Assembly (NCBI GenBank): GCA_038116745.1
Contig: JAYODW010000026.1
Location: 1 to 64,000 of the forward strand
Source: JAYODW01 sp038116745
Lineage (GTDB): Bacteria > Pseudomonadota > Gammaproteobacteria > Ga0077536
Direction: 5' to 3'
DNA length: 64,000 bases
A program made the position numbers and the translations under genes. The notes beneath the pieces were generated by a model, which saw only the letters and a program-made list of their open reading frames with translations, did not search any database and had not been told where the DNA came from. Every line of letters begins with the position of its first letter. Position 1 is the stretch's first letter. Below, one piece after another: positions 17,891-26,002 of this stretch.

Positions 17891-19000
17891 TCATGCGTCG
17901 TTGTTGCCGAGGACCTGCTGTCCGCGCGCCGCAGAGAAAGTCAGGAGGCGCTCTATCGGTATCCTGGCTTTCGCGGCGATGTCTGAGGCCACCTGGATCT
18001 CACCATGCCCCTCGCGCAGCGCGGCGGCGATTTTCTGGAGCCCGTTCATTGCCATCCAGGGACATGCGGCGCAGCTCCTGCAGGTGGCGCTGCGGCCGGC
18101 GGTCGGTGCTTCGAGTAATTGCTTATCGGGCGCTGCGAGTTGCATCTTGTGAAAGATGCCTTTGTCTGTCGCAATGATGAATGTTGTCTCTGGCGAGGAT
18201 TTCACCTGCTGGATAAGCCCGGAAGTAGATCCGACATAGTCGGCGAGTCTCACCACCGAGGCGGGTGACTCCGGGTGCACCAGAACCTTAGCTTCAGGAT
18301 GAGCCTGTTTGAGCTCGGCCAGCTCGGCGCCTTTGAACTCTTCGTGCACAATGCACGCGCCTTGCCAGCTGATCATGTCGGCCCCGGTTTGAGAGTGCAC
18401 GTAGTCCCCGAGGTAGCGATCCGGAGCCCAGAGAATCTTTTTTCCTTGGGCATGTAAATGATTGACCACATCGACTGCGCTGCCGGAGGTCACCATCCAG
18501 TCGGCACGCGCTTTTACAGCCGCGCTGGTATTCGCGTAGACGACCACAGTCCGGTCTGGGTGCTGATCACAGAAGGCGCTGAACGCGTCGGCGGCACATC
18601 CCAGATCGAGGGAGCAGTCGGCGCCGAGATCGGGCATCAGAACCCGTTTCTCGGGGTTGAGAATTTTGGCGGTCTCGCCCATGAACCGCACGCCGGCCAC
18701 GACAAGGGTGGATGCCGGATGTTCATGGCCGAAGCGGGCCATATCCAGAGAATCTGAGACGTACCCCCCGGTCTCATCGGCCAGTGTCTGGATCTCTGCG
18801 TCGGTGTAGTAATGCGCAACCAGAACAGCATCGTTGGCTTTGAGCAGCTGCCGGATCTCGGTGCGTAGAGAATCGCGCTCACCGGCGTCGAGCTGCTCCC
18901 GCACCGTGGGCGGTACATTGACCGAGGGAATCGCGTCTGGGCTGCTCGTTCTCACTGGGTTCTCACGAAAACGAAGAAGATACCTGTCCGGCACCAACAT
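17891..19000 (-). CDS. nadA: Quinolinate synthase NadA
   Basis: 4Fe-4S enzyme that condenses iminoaspartate with dihydroxyacetone phosphate in NAD synthesis. 369 residues. The cluster ligands are visible in DLGADCSLDLGC, WQGACIVHEEF and ATCRSCAACPWMAM. The family motif VLVAHYYTDAEIQTLADETGG-like segment is at about 58-78. It sits between aspS and yebC, where many gammaproteobacteria have nothing. Confidence 0.97.
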   Translation of the reverse strand: MLVPDRYLLRFRENPVRTSSPDAIPSVNVPPTVREQLDAGERDSLRTEIRQLLKANDAVLVAHYYTDAEIQTLADETGGYVSDSLDMARFGHEHPASTLVVAGVRFMGETAKILNPEKRVLMPDLGADCSLDLGCAADAFSAFCDQHPDRTVVVYANTSAAVKARADWMVTSGSAVDVVNHLHAQGKKILWAPDRYLGDYVHSQTGADMISWQGACIVHEEFKGAELAELKQAHPEAKVLVHPESPASVVRLADYVGSTSGLIQQVKSSPETTFIIATDKGIFHKMQLAAPDKQLLEAPTAGRSATCRSCAACPWMAMNGLQKIAAALREGHGEIQVASDIAAKARIPIERLLTFSAARGQQVLGNNDA

Positions 19001-19148
19001 CCCGCATCCGGCACTTGTTCAGGCCGGGGTGGCACCGTGGACCAGCAACGGTTGCGATAGATCAAAACTCTACTACTACTGGTCGGGCGTCGCCATCGAA
19101 GGCTCGAAAGCGCCTCGCACGGCGTGACGTCATCGCTTGCCCGTGTCT

Positions 19149-20924
19149 TTATCCTGGCCTGCTTTTACCCAGCCGAATCGAAAGCTCGCGTAGCTGCCGC
19201 TCTGCCACCTCGCTCGGCGCCGAAGTCAGCAGGCAGCTTGCCGTCTGCGTTTTGGGAAAGGCAATCACGTCCCGGATTGAATTTTCGCCCGCCATGAGCA
19301 TCACGAGACGGTCCAGGCCGAAGGCGATCCCGCCGTGTGGAGGGCAGCCAAAGCGCAGCGCGTCGGTCAGAAAGCCGAACTTTTCCTCGGCTTCGTCATC
19401 GGCGATCCCCAGCAGCTGGAACACCTGCTGTTGGGTTTCCGGACGATGGATACGAATTGAGCCGCCGCCGATTTCGGAGCCATTAAGGACCATGTCGTAA
19501 GCGCGCGAGATTGCTTTGCCGGGATCCTTGGCGACGTCCGCAATATCTTCACGCGAGGCAGTGAACGGGTGGTGCAGCGCGCTCCAGCGCTTATTGTCCT
19601 GGTCAAATTCGAACATTGGAAAGTCTACGACCCAGAGCGGCCGCCAGGCGTCTTCTACGAGGCTAAGGTCCTGTCCCAGGCGGTCACGCAGGGCGCCGAG
19701 CGCTGCGTTTACGACGGCCGAATTGTCAGCCCCGAAAAACACGAGATCACCATCCACTGCACCGGTACGCTCGAGAATCGCTTCGACGACGGTATCAGGC
19801 AGAAATTTGAGGATCGGGGACTGCAGTCCGGACGTCCCCGAGCTCCGATCATTGACTTTGATGTAGGCGAGCCCTTTGGCGCCGTAAATCCGTACAAAAT
19901 CAGTGTAGTCGTCGATCTGTTTTCGGGTCAGGCTGCCGCCGCCCGGCGCACGCAGCGCAGCGACGCGCCCCTCTGCGCTGGCGGCAGGTTCGGCGAAAAC
20001 TTTGAACTCGACCGCCTGCATGAGATCCGCAACCTCGACGAGCTCCAGCGGGTTGCGCAGGTCAGGGCGATCGGAGCCGTAACGCTGCATGGCCTCAGCG
20101 TGGCTCAGACGCGGGAAGGGGTTAGGGAGTTCGACATCGAGAACGCTCAGGAACAGCCCTCGAATCATATTTTCCATCAGACCGGTAATCTCGGTCTCGT
20201 CGATAAACGACATCTCGATATCGAGCTGCGTGAACTCCGGTTGCCGGTCAGCGCGCAGGTCCTCGTCTCGAAAGCAACGCACGATCTGAAAGTAACGGTC
20301 CATCCCGGACATCATGAGAAGCTGCTTGAACAGCTGAGGTGACTGCGGGAGCGCGAAAAACCGTCCAGGGTGTGTGCGGCTCGGCACCAGATAATCCCGT
20401 GCCCCCTCCGGGGTCGCCTTGGTCAACATTGGCGTTTCGATTTCCAGGAATCCGTTCGTATCCAGGAAGCTCCGCAGTTCCCTGGCGACCTGAGCGCGCA
20501 GGCGCAGGTTGTCGCGCATTCGCGAGGTCCGAAGATCGATATAGCGATATTTGAGGCGGGTATCCTCGTGGACGTGCCGTTCATCGAGTTGAAAAGGCGG
20601 CGTCTGCGCGTCGTTCAGGATCTCAAGCTCGTTCACGAGCACTTCCACTTCACCGGTGGTCATCGCAGGATTAATCGTGCCTTCAGGCCTGGGTCGAACC
20701 CTGCCGGTCGCCCGCAGAACATACTCAGACCGTACCCGCTCGGCCAGGGCGAAGCTCGCCGGGGTGTCAGGGTCGATCACGATCTGAGCTACGCCCTCTC
20801 GATCGCGCAAATCGACAAAAATGACGCCGCCGTGATCACGGCGATGATGCACCCATCCGCACAGGGACACCTCGGTGCCGACTAGAGAACTCGTCAACTC
20901 ACCACAATAATGGCTGCGCATCAT
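19149..20924 (-). CDS. aspS: Aspartate--tRNA ligase AspRS
   Basis: Bacterial-type class II synthetase of 591 residues. An N-terminal OB fold reads tRNA (GWVHHRRDHGGVIFVDLRD). The catalytic core carries motif 2 (FRDEDLRADRQPEFTQLD), a bacterial GAD insert at about 310-420, and motif 3 (GGIAFGLDRLVMLMAG). Whether it also charges tRNA-Asn (non-discriminating) cannot be told without knowing if gatCAB and asnS are present. Confidence 0.98.
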   Translation of the reverse strand: MMRSHYCGELTSSLVGTEVSLCGWVHHRRDHGGVIFVDLRDREGVAQIVIDPDTPASFALAERVRSEYVLRATGRVRPRPEGTINPAMTTGEVEVLVNELEILNDAQTPPFQLDERHVHEDTRLKYRYIDLRTSRMRDNLRLRAQVARELRSFLDTNGFLEIETPMLTKATPEGARDYLVPSRTHPGRFFALPQSPQLFKQLLMMSGMDRYFQIVRCFRDEDLRADRQPEFTQLDIEMSFIDETEITGLMENMIRGLFLSVLDVELPNPFPRLSHAEAMQRYGSDRPDLRNPLELVEVADLMQAVEFKVFAEPAASAEGRVAALRAPGGGSLTRKQIDDYTDFVRIYGAKGLAYIKVNDRSSGTSGLQSPILKFLPDTVVEAILERTGAVDGDLVFFGADNSAVVNAALGALRDRLGQDLSLVEDAWRPLWVVDFPMFEFDQDNKRWSALHHPFTASREDIADVAKDPGKAISRAYDMVLNGSEIGGGSIRIHRPETQQQVFQLLGIADDEAEEKFGFLTDALRFGCPPHGGIAFGLDRLVMLMAGENSIRDVIAFPKTQTASCLLTSAPSEVAERQLRELSIRLGKSRPG

Positions 20925-21016
20925 GAAGCGGGGATCCTGGAACTGGAAAGCGGGGGGCGAAGCGGGCCGGAATCATACGGACTGGGTCCGTAGGTCGCAA
21001 CGCCGATGGACTCGTT

Positions 21017-21328
21017 TCAGTCGCTGGCAGTCTTGGCGCTGCTGCCCGAACTCTCGGTTTTGGATGAACTTGAGCCAGTGGCGTTATCAGATGATTTTTT
21101 CTCGCTGCTGGAGCTCTCGCTTGATTTCGACTCAGGCTTCTTGCCTTTGTTTTTGAAGTCCGTTTCGTACCAGCCCGTACCTTTGAGCTGAAAGCCGGCG
21201 GCGGAAACGAGCTTAATAAGCGTTTCTTTTTGACAGGAGGGGCAGGTTGTCAGCCGGTCGTCCGTCATCCGCTGAAGGATCTCGAGTTTGTGCTGGCATT
21301 CCGTGCATTGGTATTCGTAAATCGGCAT
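21017..21328 (-). CDS. FmdB-family zinc ribbon protein
   Basis: 103 residues starting MPIYEYQCTECQHKLE, with a second pair of cysteines in TTCPSCQKE, forming a zinc ribbon in the first 45 residues. The rest is a Ser/Lys-rich disordered tail. The family is named for a regulatory protein of formamidase expression, but its general role is unknown. It lies just upstream of aspS in the same orientation, as in many Proteobacteria. Confidence 0.93.
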   Translation of the reverse strand: MPIYEYQCTECQHKLEILQRMTDDRLTTCPSCQKETLIKLVSAAGFQLKGTGWYETDFKNKGKKPESKSSESSSSEKKSSDNATGSSSSKTESSGSSAKTASD

Positions 21329-21568
21329 AGCGCGCTCCGAAGAAACTGGAACAGGGCGCGATCATGGGGATCGCGGTTGAAATTTCAAGCGCCGCGCTCT
21401 CAGCTGACCTTAAATTTGAACCCTGGCTGAAATAAGGCATGAGCCGGACCCGCGCGTTTCTGCGTGTACTTCAACGCTCGTATTCGCTAGGATCGCCGCC
21501 CCGCAGGGTCTCATCCCTGTCGCAGGCGCCAGTTAAAACAGACTGCTTCTGCCTGCCTCCCCTTATTC

Positions 21569-21644
21569 GGGCCGTTAGCTCAGCTGGTAGAGCACCGGAC
21601 TTTTAATCCGATGGTCGTAGGTTCGAACCCTACACGGCCCACCA
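21569..21644 (+). tRNA. tRNA-Lys (anticodon UUU), CCA encoded
   Basis: 76 nt that fold as a full cloverleaf. The acceptor is GGGCCGT / ACGGCCC with A73 and encoded CCA. The D arm is GCTCAGCTGGTAGAGC. The anticodon loop CTTTTAA has TTT at 34-36. The T arm is GTAGGTTCGAACCCTAC. The anticodon stem has a C27-A43 mismatch at its base. A degenerate copy of the 3' part lies 1,535 nt downstream, suggesting use as an integration site. Confidence 0.98.
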
Positions 21645-22335
21645 TTCAATTGAGTAAGTCACAGTTCAACGCTTTCCTGAAGCGCACACGGGGTCGGCGT
21701 TTCGAGGCAGTCTTTTCGGGCTTGCGGTCGAAGTTGAGAGCATGCTCCAAGAAGGTGGCCGAGCGAGCGACGCGCATGGTTCACGCATCAGGTGCTGGCA
21801 TGCGGGTCACGCCGATTTCAGTCCTGCGAGGAACATCGCTCACAAGCGTTTGTGGAAGTCGGTCAGGGCACGCGCGAATAAGGAACAGAAATCAGAACCT
21901 GAACAGCAGTGTGGTCAGTGCCTGTCGCACCTACTATAGTTTTCCTAAGTGCCGAATCGGATGTCTTGTTTCGCTGCCAGTCCTTAATGTGTCCGCCGGG
22001 TGGATGACTGAAGGGTTTGCTCTTCGCTTCTCCGGCCACGGCTCGAACACCACGCCACCGGGAGACGAGCGTCAATGACGTTGGGAGACGACTCAAACCC
22101 TGAAGGCCATGAATGGCCTGCCAGTTCGACTGGTCGCAACACTATCCGGTGCTGGCAGCCGAATCCCTGGGTTCCCCGCATCCGTTGGAATCTCATGCGC
22201 CGAGCGGGGCAGCATAATGAGAAGGCCCATGCGGCGCAGGATTGATACGCCCCCTCAGGGCGGTGTGCGGTCCGATCGAAACTCTGCAGGGCCCACCGCT
22301 CGTTTGCATGTTTTCGCTGAGCCGGTGAGCTGTCT
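21645..22335. other. 691-nt gap after tRNA-Lys without a recognisable gene
   Basis: Open frames exist on both strands, but none has a family motif, ribosome site or convincing composition. The longest starts inside the tRNA (21611) and reads MVVGSNPTRPT, the usual artefact of a tRNA T arm. The stretch lies between the intact tRNA-Lys and the small membrane protein at 22336, so it may be decayed cargo of an old insertion. Confidence 0.6.
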
Positions 22336-22842
22336 GTGAACTGGCTCGCGATAGGCACGCTCGCCCAGATCATCAGCGCGCTGGCGGTGGTTGTCTCGCT
22401 GGCCTACGTCGGCGTACAGATCCGTCAGAACACGCGGCAGGTGCGCGTCGCCACCCACGACGGCACGACGCGAGATTTCCGCCAGTTCACCCGTCAGCTG
22501 CTGGCCTCCGGGCACGGAGAGGTGTTTGCACGTGGCTTGGAAGATCCGCTGCAACTGGACGAGAAACAGAAGCTCGATTTCGCCTTCATGATGTACGACC
22601 TGTTCAAAGCTTTCGAAAATATTCACTACCACTATCTGCACGGAACTTTGGGGGATGATGCCTGGACGGGATGGCGCCGGTTCATCGCCTCGTATGCAAC
22701 TGCGCCCGGCGCGCAGCATTACTGGGGTATTCGGCGGGATATTTTTACCTCGGATTTTCAGGAATTCATCGCGGGGCTGGGCGATGCAGACAACGTCAAG
22801 CGGGTCGGTCATGTGTTTGTCAGTCCTACAGACGACGGCTGA
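22336..22842 (+). CDS. Small membrane-anchored protein of unknown function
   Basis: 168 residues from a GTG with a weak GGTGAG site. One hydrophobic N-terminal segment (IGTLAQIISALAVVVSLAYVG, about 6-26) is followed by VQIRQNTRQVR and a soluble, helix-rich, aromatic C-terminal part with FAFMMYDLFKAFENIHYHY. I recognise the general type, uncharacterised single-span proteins common in marine gammaproteobacteria, but no function. It is the only credible gene between tRNA-Lys and the degenerate tRNA copy, so it may be cargo of an integrated element. Confidence 0.75.
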   Translation: MNWLAIGTLAQIISALAVVVSLAYVGVQIRQNTRQVRVATHDGTTRDFRQFTRQLLASGHGEVFARGLEDPLQLDEKQKLDFAFMMYDLFKAFENIHYHYLHGTLGDDAWTGWRRFIASYATAPGAQHYWGIRRDIFTSDFQEFIAGLGDADNVKRVGHVFVSPTDDG

Positions 22843-22917
22843 CCCGAGGCGTCGGCGGGCGCGTCACGTGTGCTCAGCCTTTCAATCACCGCCTCGTGTT
22901 TTCAGCGCGAGGTCGAC

Positions 22918-22935
22918 AGAGAAGATTTCTTCTCT
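22918..22935. repeat. 18-nt perfect palindrome AGAGAAGA-TT-TCTTCTCT
   Basis: Two 8-nt arms around TT, 75 nt after the small membrane protein gene. The T-rich distal arm and short loop could be a weak 3' stem, but no T run follows. A protein-binding site is equally possible. Confidence 0.5.
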
Positions 22936-23142
22936 AACGGGATTCTGAAAACCTTTAAACCAAAGCCTGACACCCAGCTGCTGGGAGAGCTTTCGCCCGT
23001 CCCGGGTGATATCCAACGGTGCGTTCCGAGTCAGGGAGACTTTAAAAGCGATCTAAACCAGATTCCCCAGCTCGCAGAAACTGACGCCCATAGCGGCCGA
23101 TTTCCCCAAAAGAAACTTCCAGCTTCTGACTTGTACTCAAAG

Positions 23143-23177
23143 CCGATGGTCCTGGGTTCGAAACCAGCACGACCCAC
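23143..23177 (+). repeat. Degenerate copy of the tRNA-Lys 3' part (att-like)
   Basis: Aligned by eye, 29 of 35 positions match 21608-21642 of tRNA-Lys, covering the anticodon-stem 3' strand, variable loop, T arm and acceptor 3' strand. The identical blocks are CCGATGGTC, GGTTCGAA and CCCAC. The D arm and 5' acceptor are missing upstream, so it is not a functional tRNA. This is the pattern of an attachment site left by tRNA-targeted integration, or of a decayed tandem tRNA. Confidence 0.75.
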
Positions 23178-23270
23178 TGTTAATTCATCAGGCTCCGGCT
23201 TCGCGCCGCTCAACAGCAGTGCACTGGCCCGCTCGGTTCCAATCAGCGCATGAGAGCTTCGTTTTCATCG

Positions 23271-24134
23271 TCAGGCCAGACGCTGGAGCCAGCAGGTCAG
23301 CCGGTCCATCTGCCGGTAGGCGTGGCTTTCATCGGTAGTTCGCAGCACGTGCACCAGCTGCTGGAATCCTCGGCTGACCGCGGCCTCGATGTTCTCGAGG
23401 TCCCAGGGTGCGTCCATCAGGACCATGCGTACGGTTTCCGGCGGCCGTCCAGCGGTCGCGCAGGCCTGCGCAAGGTCAGAGAAAGGGTCTCCGGGGTAGA
23501 GCGGTGGGCGCACCAGCCATCCGTCTGCCCACGAAACGACTCGCTCTGGTACCTCCCTGGAATTGGAACCAATCAACACGGCGGGGCCGTCAGGTTGTAC
23601 AGTCGGCCAGCGCATACAGGGCTGCGGAAGCTCGACCAGCCCGCCTGAGTACGCAGGCGATGGGTCACGCCAGATAGAGCGCATTGCAGCGACCCGTTCG
23701 GCTACCAGCTGCCAACGCGATTTGAAGCCAGCGCCGTGGTTGGTCATAGCTTCCCTCACAAACCCGCCGGCGACCCCAAGAATGACGCGTCCATTAGACA
23801 TGTGGTCCAGAGAGGCTACCGTCCGCGCCAGGGCCAGATGGTCGCGCTGCGTAAGAAGCGCAACGCTGGTACCTAGCTGTATTGTGCTCGTTACCGCAGC
23901 GCAGGCGGCCAGGGTCACGAAGGGATCGTAGAACTGCGCCAGTTGGCGCATGTCACCGCTGAATTTGTCCGGTCCGCGACGGACGACGGGGACATGGCTG
24001 TTGTCGGGCAGGAAAAATGCGCTGAATCCGCGAGACTCGGCCGCCTCGGCTAATCTGACCGGGCTGTCATCTCGAACATGTCCTGCGAGACAGAGCGCGA
24101 ATTCAGTAGCTCGTTTCCGCATGGTGCAAGGCAC
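23271..24134 (-). CDS. LLM-class flavin-dependent oxidoreductase
   Basis: Luciferase-like TIM-barrel flavoprotein of 287 residues (or 283 from the ATG at 24122). Family features are RLAEAAESRGFSAFFLPDN, FYDPFVTLAACAAVTSTIQLGTSV, RTVASLDHMSNGRVILGVAGGF and the GSNSREVPERVVSWADGW segment. Members use F420 or FMN to oxidise or reduce diverse small molecules; the substrate here is unknown. It stands alone between the tRNA scar and bepA, with gaps on both sides. Confidence 0.88.
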   Translation of the reverse strand: MPCTMRKRATEFALCLAGHVRDDSPVRLAEAAESRGFSAFFLPDNSHVPVVRRGPDKFSGDMRQLAQFYDPFVTLAACAAVTSTIQLGTSVALLTQRDHLALARTVASLDHMSNGRVILGVAGGFVREAMTNHGAGFKSRWQLVAERVAAMRSIWRDPSPAYSGGLVELPQPCMRWPTVQPDGPAVLIGSNSREVPERVVSWADGWLVRPPLYPGDPFSDLAQACATAGRPPETVRMVLMDAPWDLENIEAAVSRGFQQLVHVLRTTDESHAYRQMDRLTCWLQRLA

Positions 24135-24228
24135 TTCCGGTGGTTTGCCCGGTGGTCGTTAGCGTAGGGGAATCACTCTTGAGGTCGATGTCATTAAAAG
24201 CATTGCCGCCCGGTAGGCGGCCTCGCCA

Positions 24229-25689
24229 CTAGCGCCTGCGGGATTCCTGCTCACGCTCCATCAGCGTTTTCTCCACCTCCTCGAGTCGGGCGACGATTTT
24301 CTGCCGCTGATAATTCGATAGGCCTTCTGTCTCGCGAGCCAGTCTTAGTTGCTCTGCTGCATGTGGGTACTCACCCACACTCAGGTAAAACTCCGCCAGC
24401 GAGTGGTGTGCATTGGCGCTTTCACCAATCTGGGTCTCAGCTTCCGCGAGCAGCTTGTAGAACTTGGGATCGCGCCGGTCTGCTAGGCCCCAATCGCGAA
24501 GCATCTGCTTTGCTTCTTCCGCGCTGCCTACCAACAGAAGAGCATTGACATAGCCATAGACCGCGGCCCGGTTTTCGGGGTCGAGTTCCCATGCACGCTT
24601 GTAATGGAGTAGCGAAGCGCGGAAGTCCCCGGCCTGCCGCTCGACCTGACCCGCTGCGATGCGAAAAGCCGGGATGGTCGGGTAGTTGCCGATGAGCTTT
24701 GCCAGCTCAATGCGGGCCTCGGGGAAGTCTCCGGTCTCGCTGAGGGCGAGAGCAAGGCCGTAGCGCGAAATGTCCTCGTTTTTCCCTTCCGCGAGGTCGG
24801 CCTCAAAGAGATGGCGGGCCTGCATCGGGTCGCTTTCGGCCCTGACTCGCAGCTTCGCGCGGATGAGCTGGTATTTGTAGCTATCCTCCCGGATCACGGC
24901 TGGCTTGACGGATTCCGCCCGGTTCTTTGCCTCGGCAATGCGGTTTATCGTGATCGGATGGGTGCGCAGGTATTCCGGTATGAACGCAGGATCGGTATAG
25001 CGACTCGCGCGCTGCATACGCTCAAAAAACACCGCCATTTTTTCGGTGTCGTAACCCGCGTCACTCATCAGTCGAATGCCCATCGCGTCTGCCTCTTTTT
25101 CATTGGCACGCGTGAAATTGATTTGCGCCTGCATAGCTGCTGCCTGAGAGGCCATCACCGCCGCCATGCCAGCCTGCGGATTTACAGCGGCCAGCATCAG
25201 GCCCGCGATCATGGCCGCGATGGTAGGCGCGTTCATCTGGCTTGCAGCTTCGATCATGCGGGCGCCGTGGCGCTGAGTGACGTGGGAGATCTCGTGGCCT
25301 ACAACGGAGGCCAGCTCAGATTCCGTCTGGGTTTCCAGGATCAGGCCCGTATGGAAAAAGATGAAGCCGCCGGGCACCGCGAATGCGTTGATGACCGGAC
25401 TGTCGATAACAAAAAACGTGAAGCTGCCGTAGTAGTCCGAGAGGTCGCTGAGGCTGTGGCCCAGCTCCTGAATGTAGTCTTCGACCTCCTCGTCATAAAC
25501 AATCGGGGCCTGGCGGCGCATTTCGCGCATGAAGTTTTCACCCAGGCGTCTTTCCTGCTCGGGCGAAATGATGGCGCCGGCAGAATCGCCGAAATCAGGC
25601 AGATCAATGTTTTCCTGCGCGCCCGCGGTCGCCACAGACAGTGCCGCATAAGCGGCGAAGACAATCTTCGCTAGAGGTCGGCGTTGCAT
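24229..25689 (-). CDS. bepA: BepA-like periplasmic M48 metalloprotease with TPRs
   Basis: 486 residues. A signal peptide (KIVFAAYAALSVATAGA) is followed by an M48 peptidase domain with zinc motif HEISH (H132, E133, H136) and third ligand in NEKEADAMGI, then a TPR domain from about 270 to 470. In E. coli BepA degrades or assists stalled LptD and BamA at the outer membrane. The domain order and VPGGFIFFHTGLILE segment fit that family. It is transcribed away from hppA. Confidence 0.93.
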   Translation of the reverse strand: MQRRPLAKIVFAAYAALSVATAGAQENIDLPDFGDSAGAIISPEQERRLGENFMREMRRQAPIVYDEEVEDYIQELGHSLSDLSDYYGSFTFFVIDSPVINAFAVPGGFIFFHTGLILETQTESELASVVGHEISHVTQRHGARMIEAASQMNAPTIAAMIAGLMLAAVNPQAGMAAVMASQAAAMQAQINFTRANEKEADAMGIRLMSDAGYDTEKMAVFFERMQRASRYTDPAFIPEYLRTHPITINRIAEAKNRAESVKPAVIREDSYKYQLIRAKLRVRAESDPMQARHLFEADLAEGKNEDISRYGLALALSETGDFPEARIELAKLIGNYPTIPAFRIAAGQVERQAGDFRASLLHYKRAWELDPENRAAVYGYVNALLLVGSAEEAKQMLRDWGLADRRDPKFYKLLAEAETQIGESANAHHSLAEFYLSVGEYPHAAEQLRLARETEGLSNYQRQKIVARLEEVEKTLMEREQESRRR

Positions 25690-26002
25690 AAGCTTCCCGG
25701 GTTTCCGGCTGCCCCGAGAGCCGGCAGTTAGGGGCGTTGTATTTTAGTCTAAGACGGGCTCTCCGGCGTTTGGTTCAGACCGGAATGACGAAATGGATGC
25801 AGGCACGGTCTGAAGTTTTTGAAGGGTAGTCGTCAGCGCTGATTGGGTCTTCAAGAAGACCCAATCGAAGTCGATCGTGCTGTCAAAGACGGTTATAGTG
25901 CGCCGATCTCAAATTCCCGGCGGCACACTGGGGGGGAAGTGCCGGCAATCCGAGCTTCCGGCGAGAGATCCAAAAACATTTAAGACGGAGAGAGACTAAA
26001 CC
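25690..26002. other. Divergent bepA/hppA control region
   Basis: 313 nt with no gene. It contains the perfect inverted repeat at 25841-25866, a candidate -10 (TATAGT, 25894-25899) and, near the hppA start, the purine-rich GACGGAGAGAGA that serves as ribosome site. Promoters for both flanking genes must lie here. Confidence 0.6.
25841..25866. promoter_or_regulatory. Perfect 12-bp inverted repeat upstream of hppA
   Basis: Arms GATTGGGTCTTC and GAAGACCCAATC around a 2-nt centre AA, 26 nt in total. A candidate hppA -10 (TATAGT) lies 27 nt further on. No T run follows, so a dimeric regulator site is more likely than a terminator. Either hppA or the divergent bepA could be the target. Confidence 0.55.

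Larger units (their letters stand above)
22843..23270. other. 428-nt gap with a palindrome and the tRNA-Lys copy
   Basis: No credible coding sequence. It contains the 18-nt palindrome at 22918-22935 and the degenerate tRNA-Lys 3' copy at 23143-23177. The composition is slightly more AT-rich than the flanking genes in its middle part. Confidence 0.6.

Noticed and set aside
21611..22078. Plus-strand open frame of 155 codons after tRNA-Lys
   Set aside because: It begins within the tRNA and reads the typical T-arm artefact; no family motif or ribosome site.
22870..23253. Plus-strand open frame running through the tRNA-like copy
   Set aside because: No recognisable motif, overlaps the tRNA remnant, and lacks a credible start signal.
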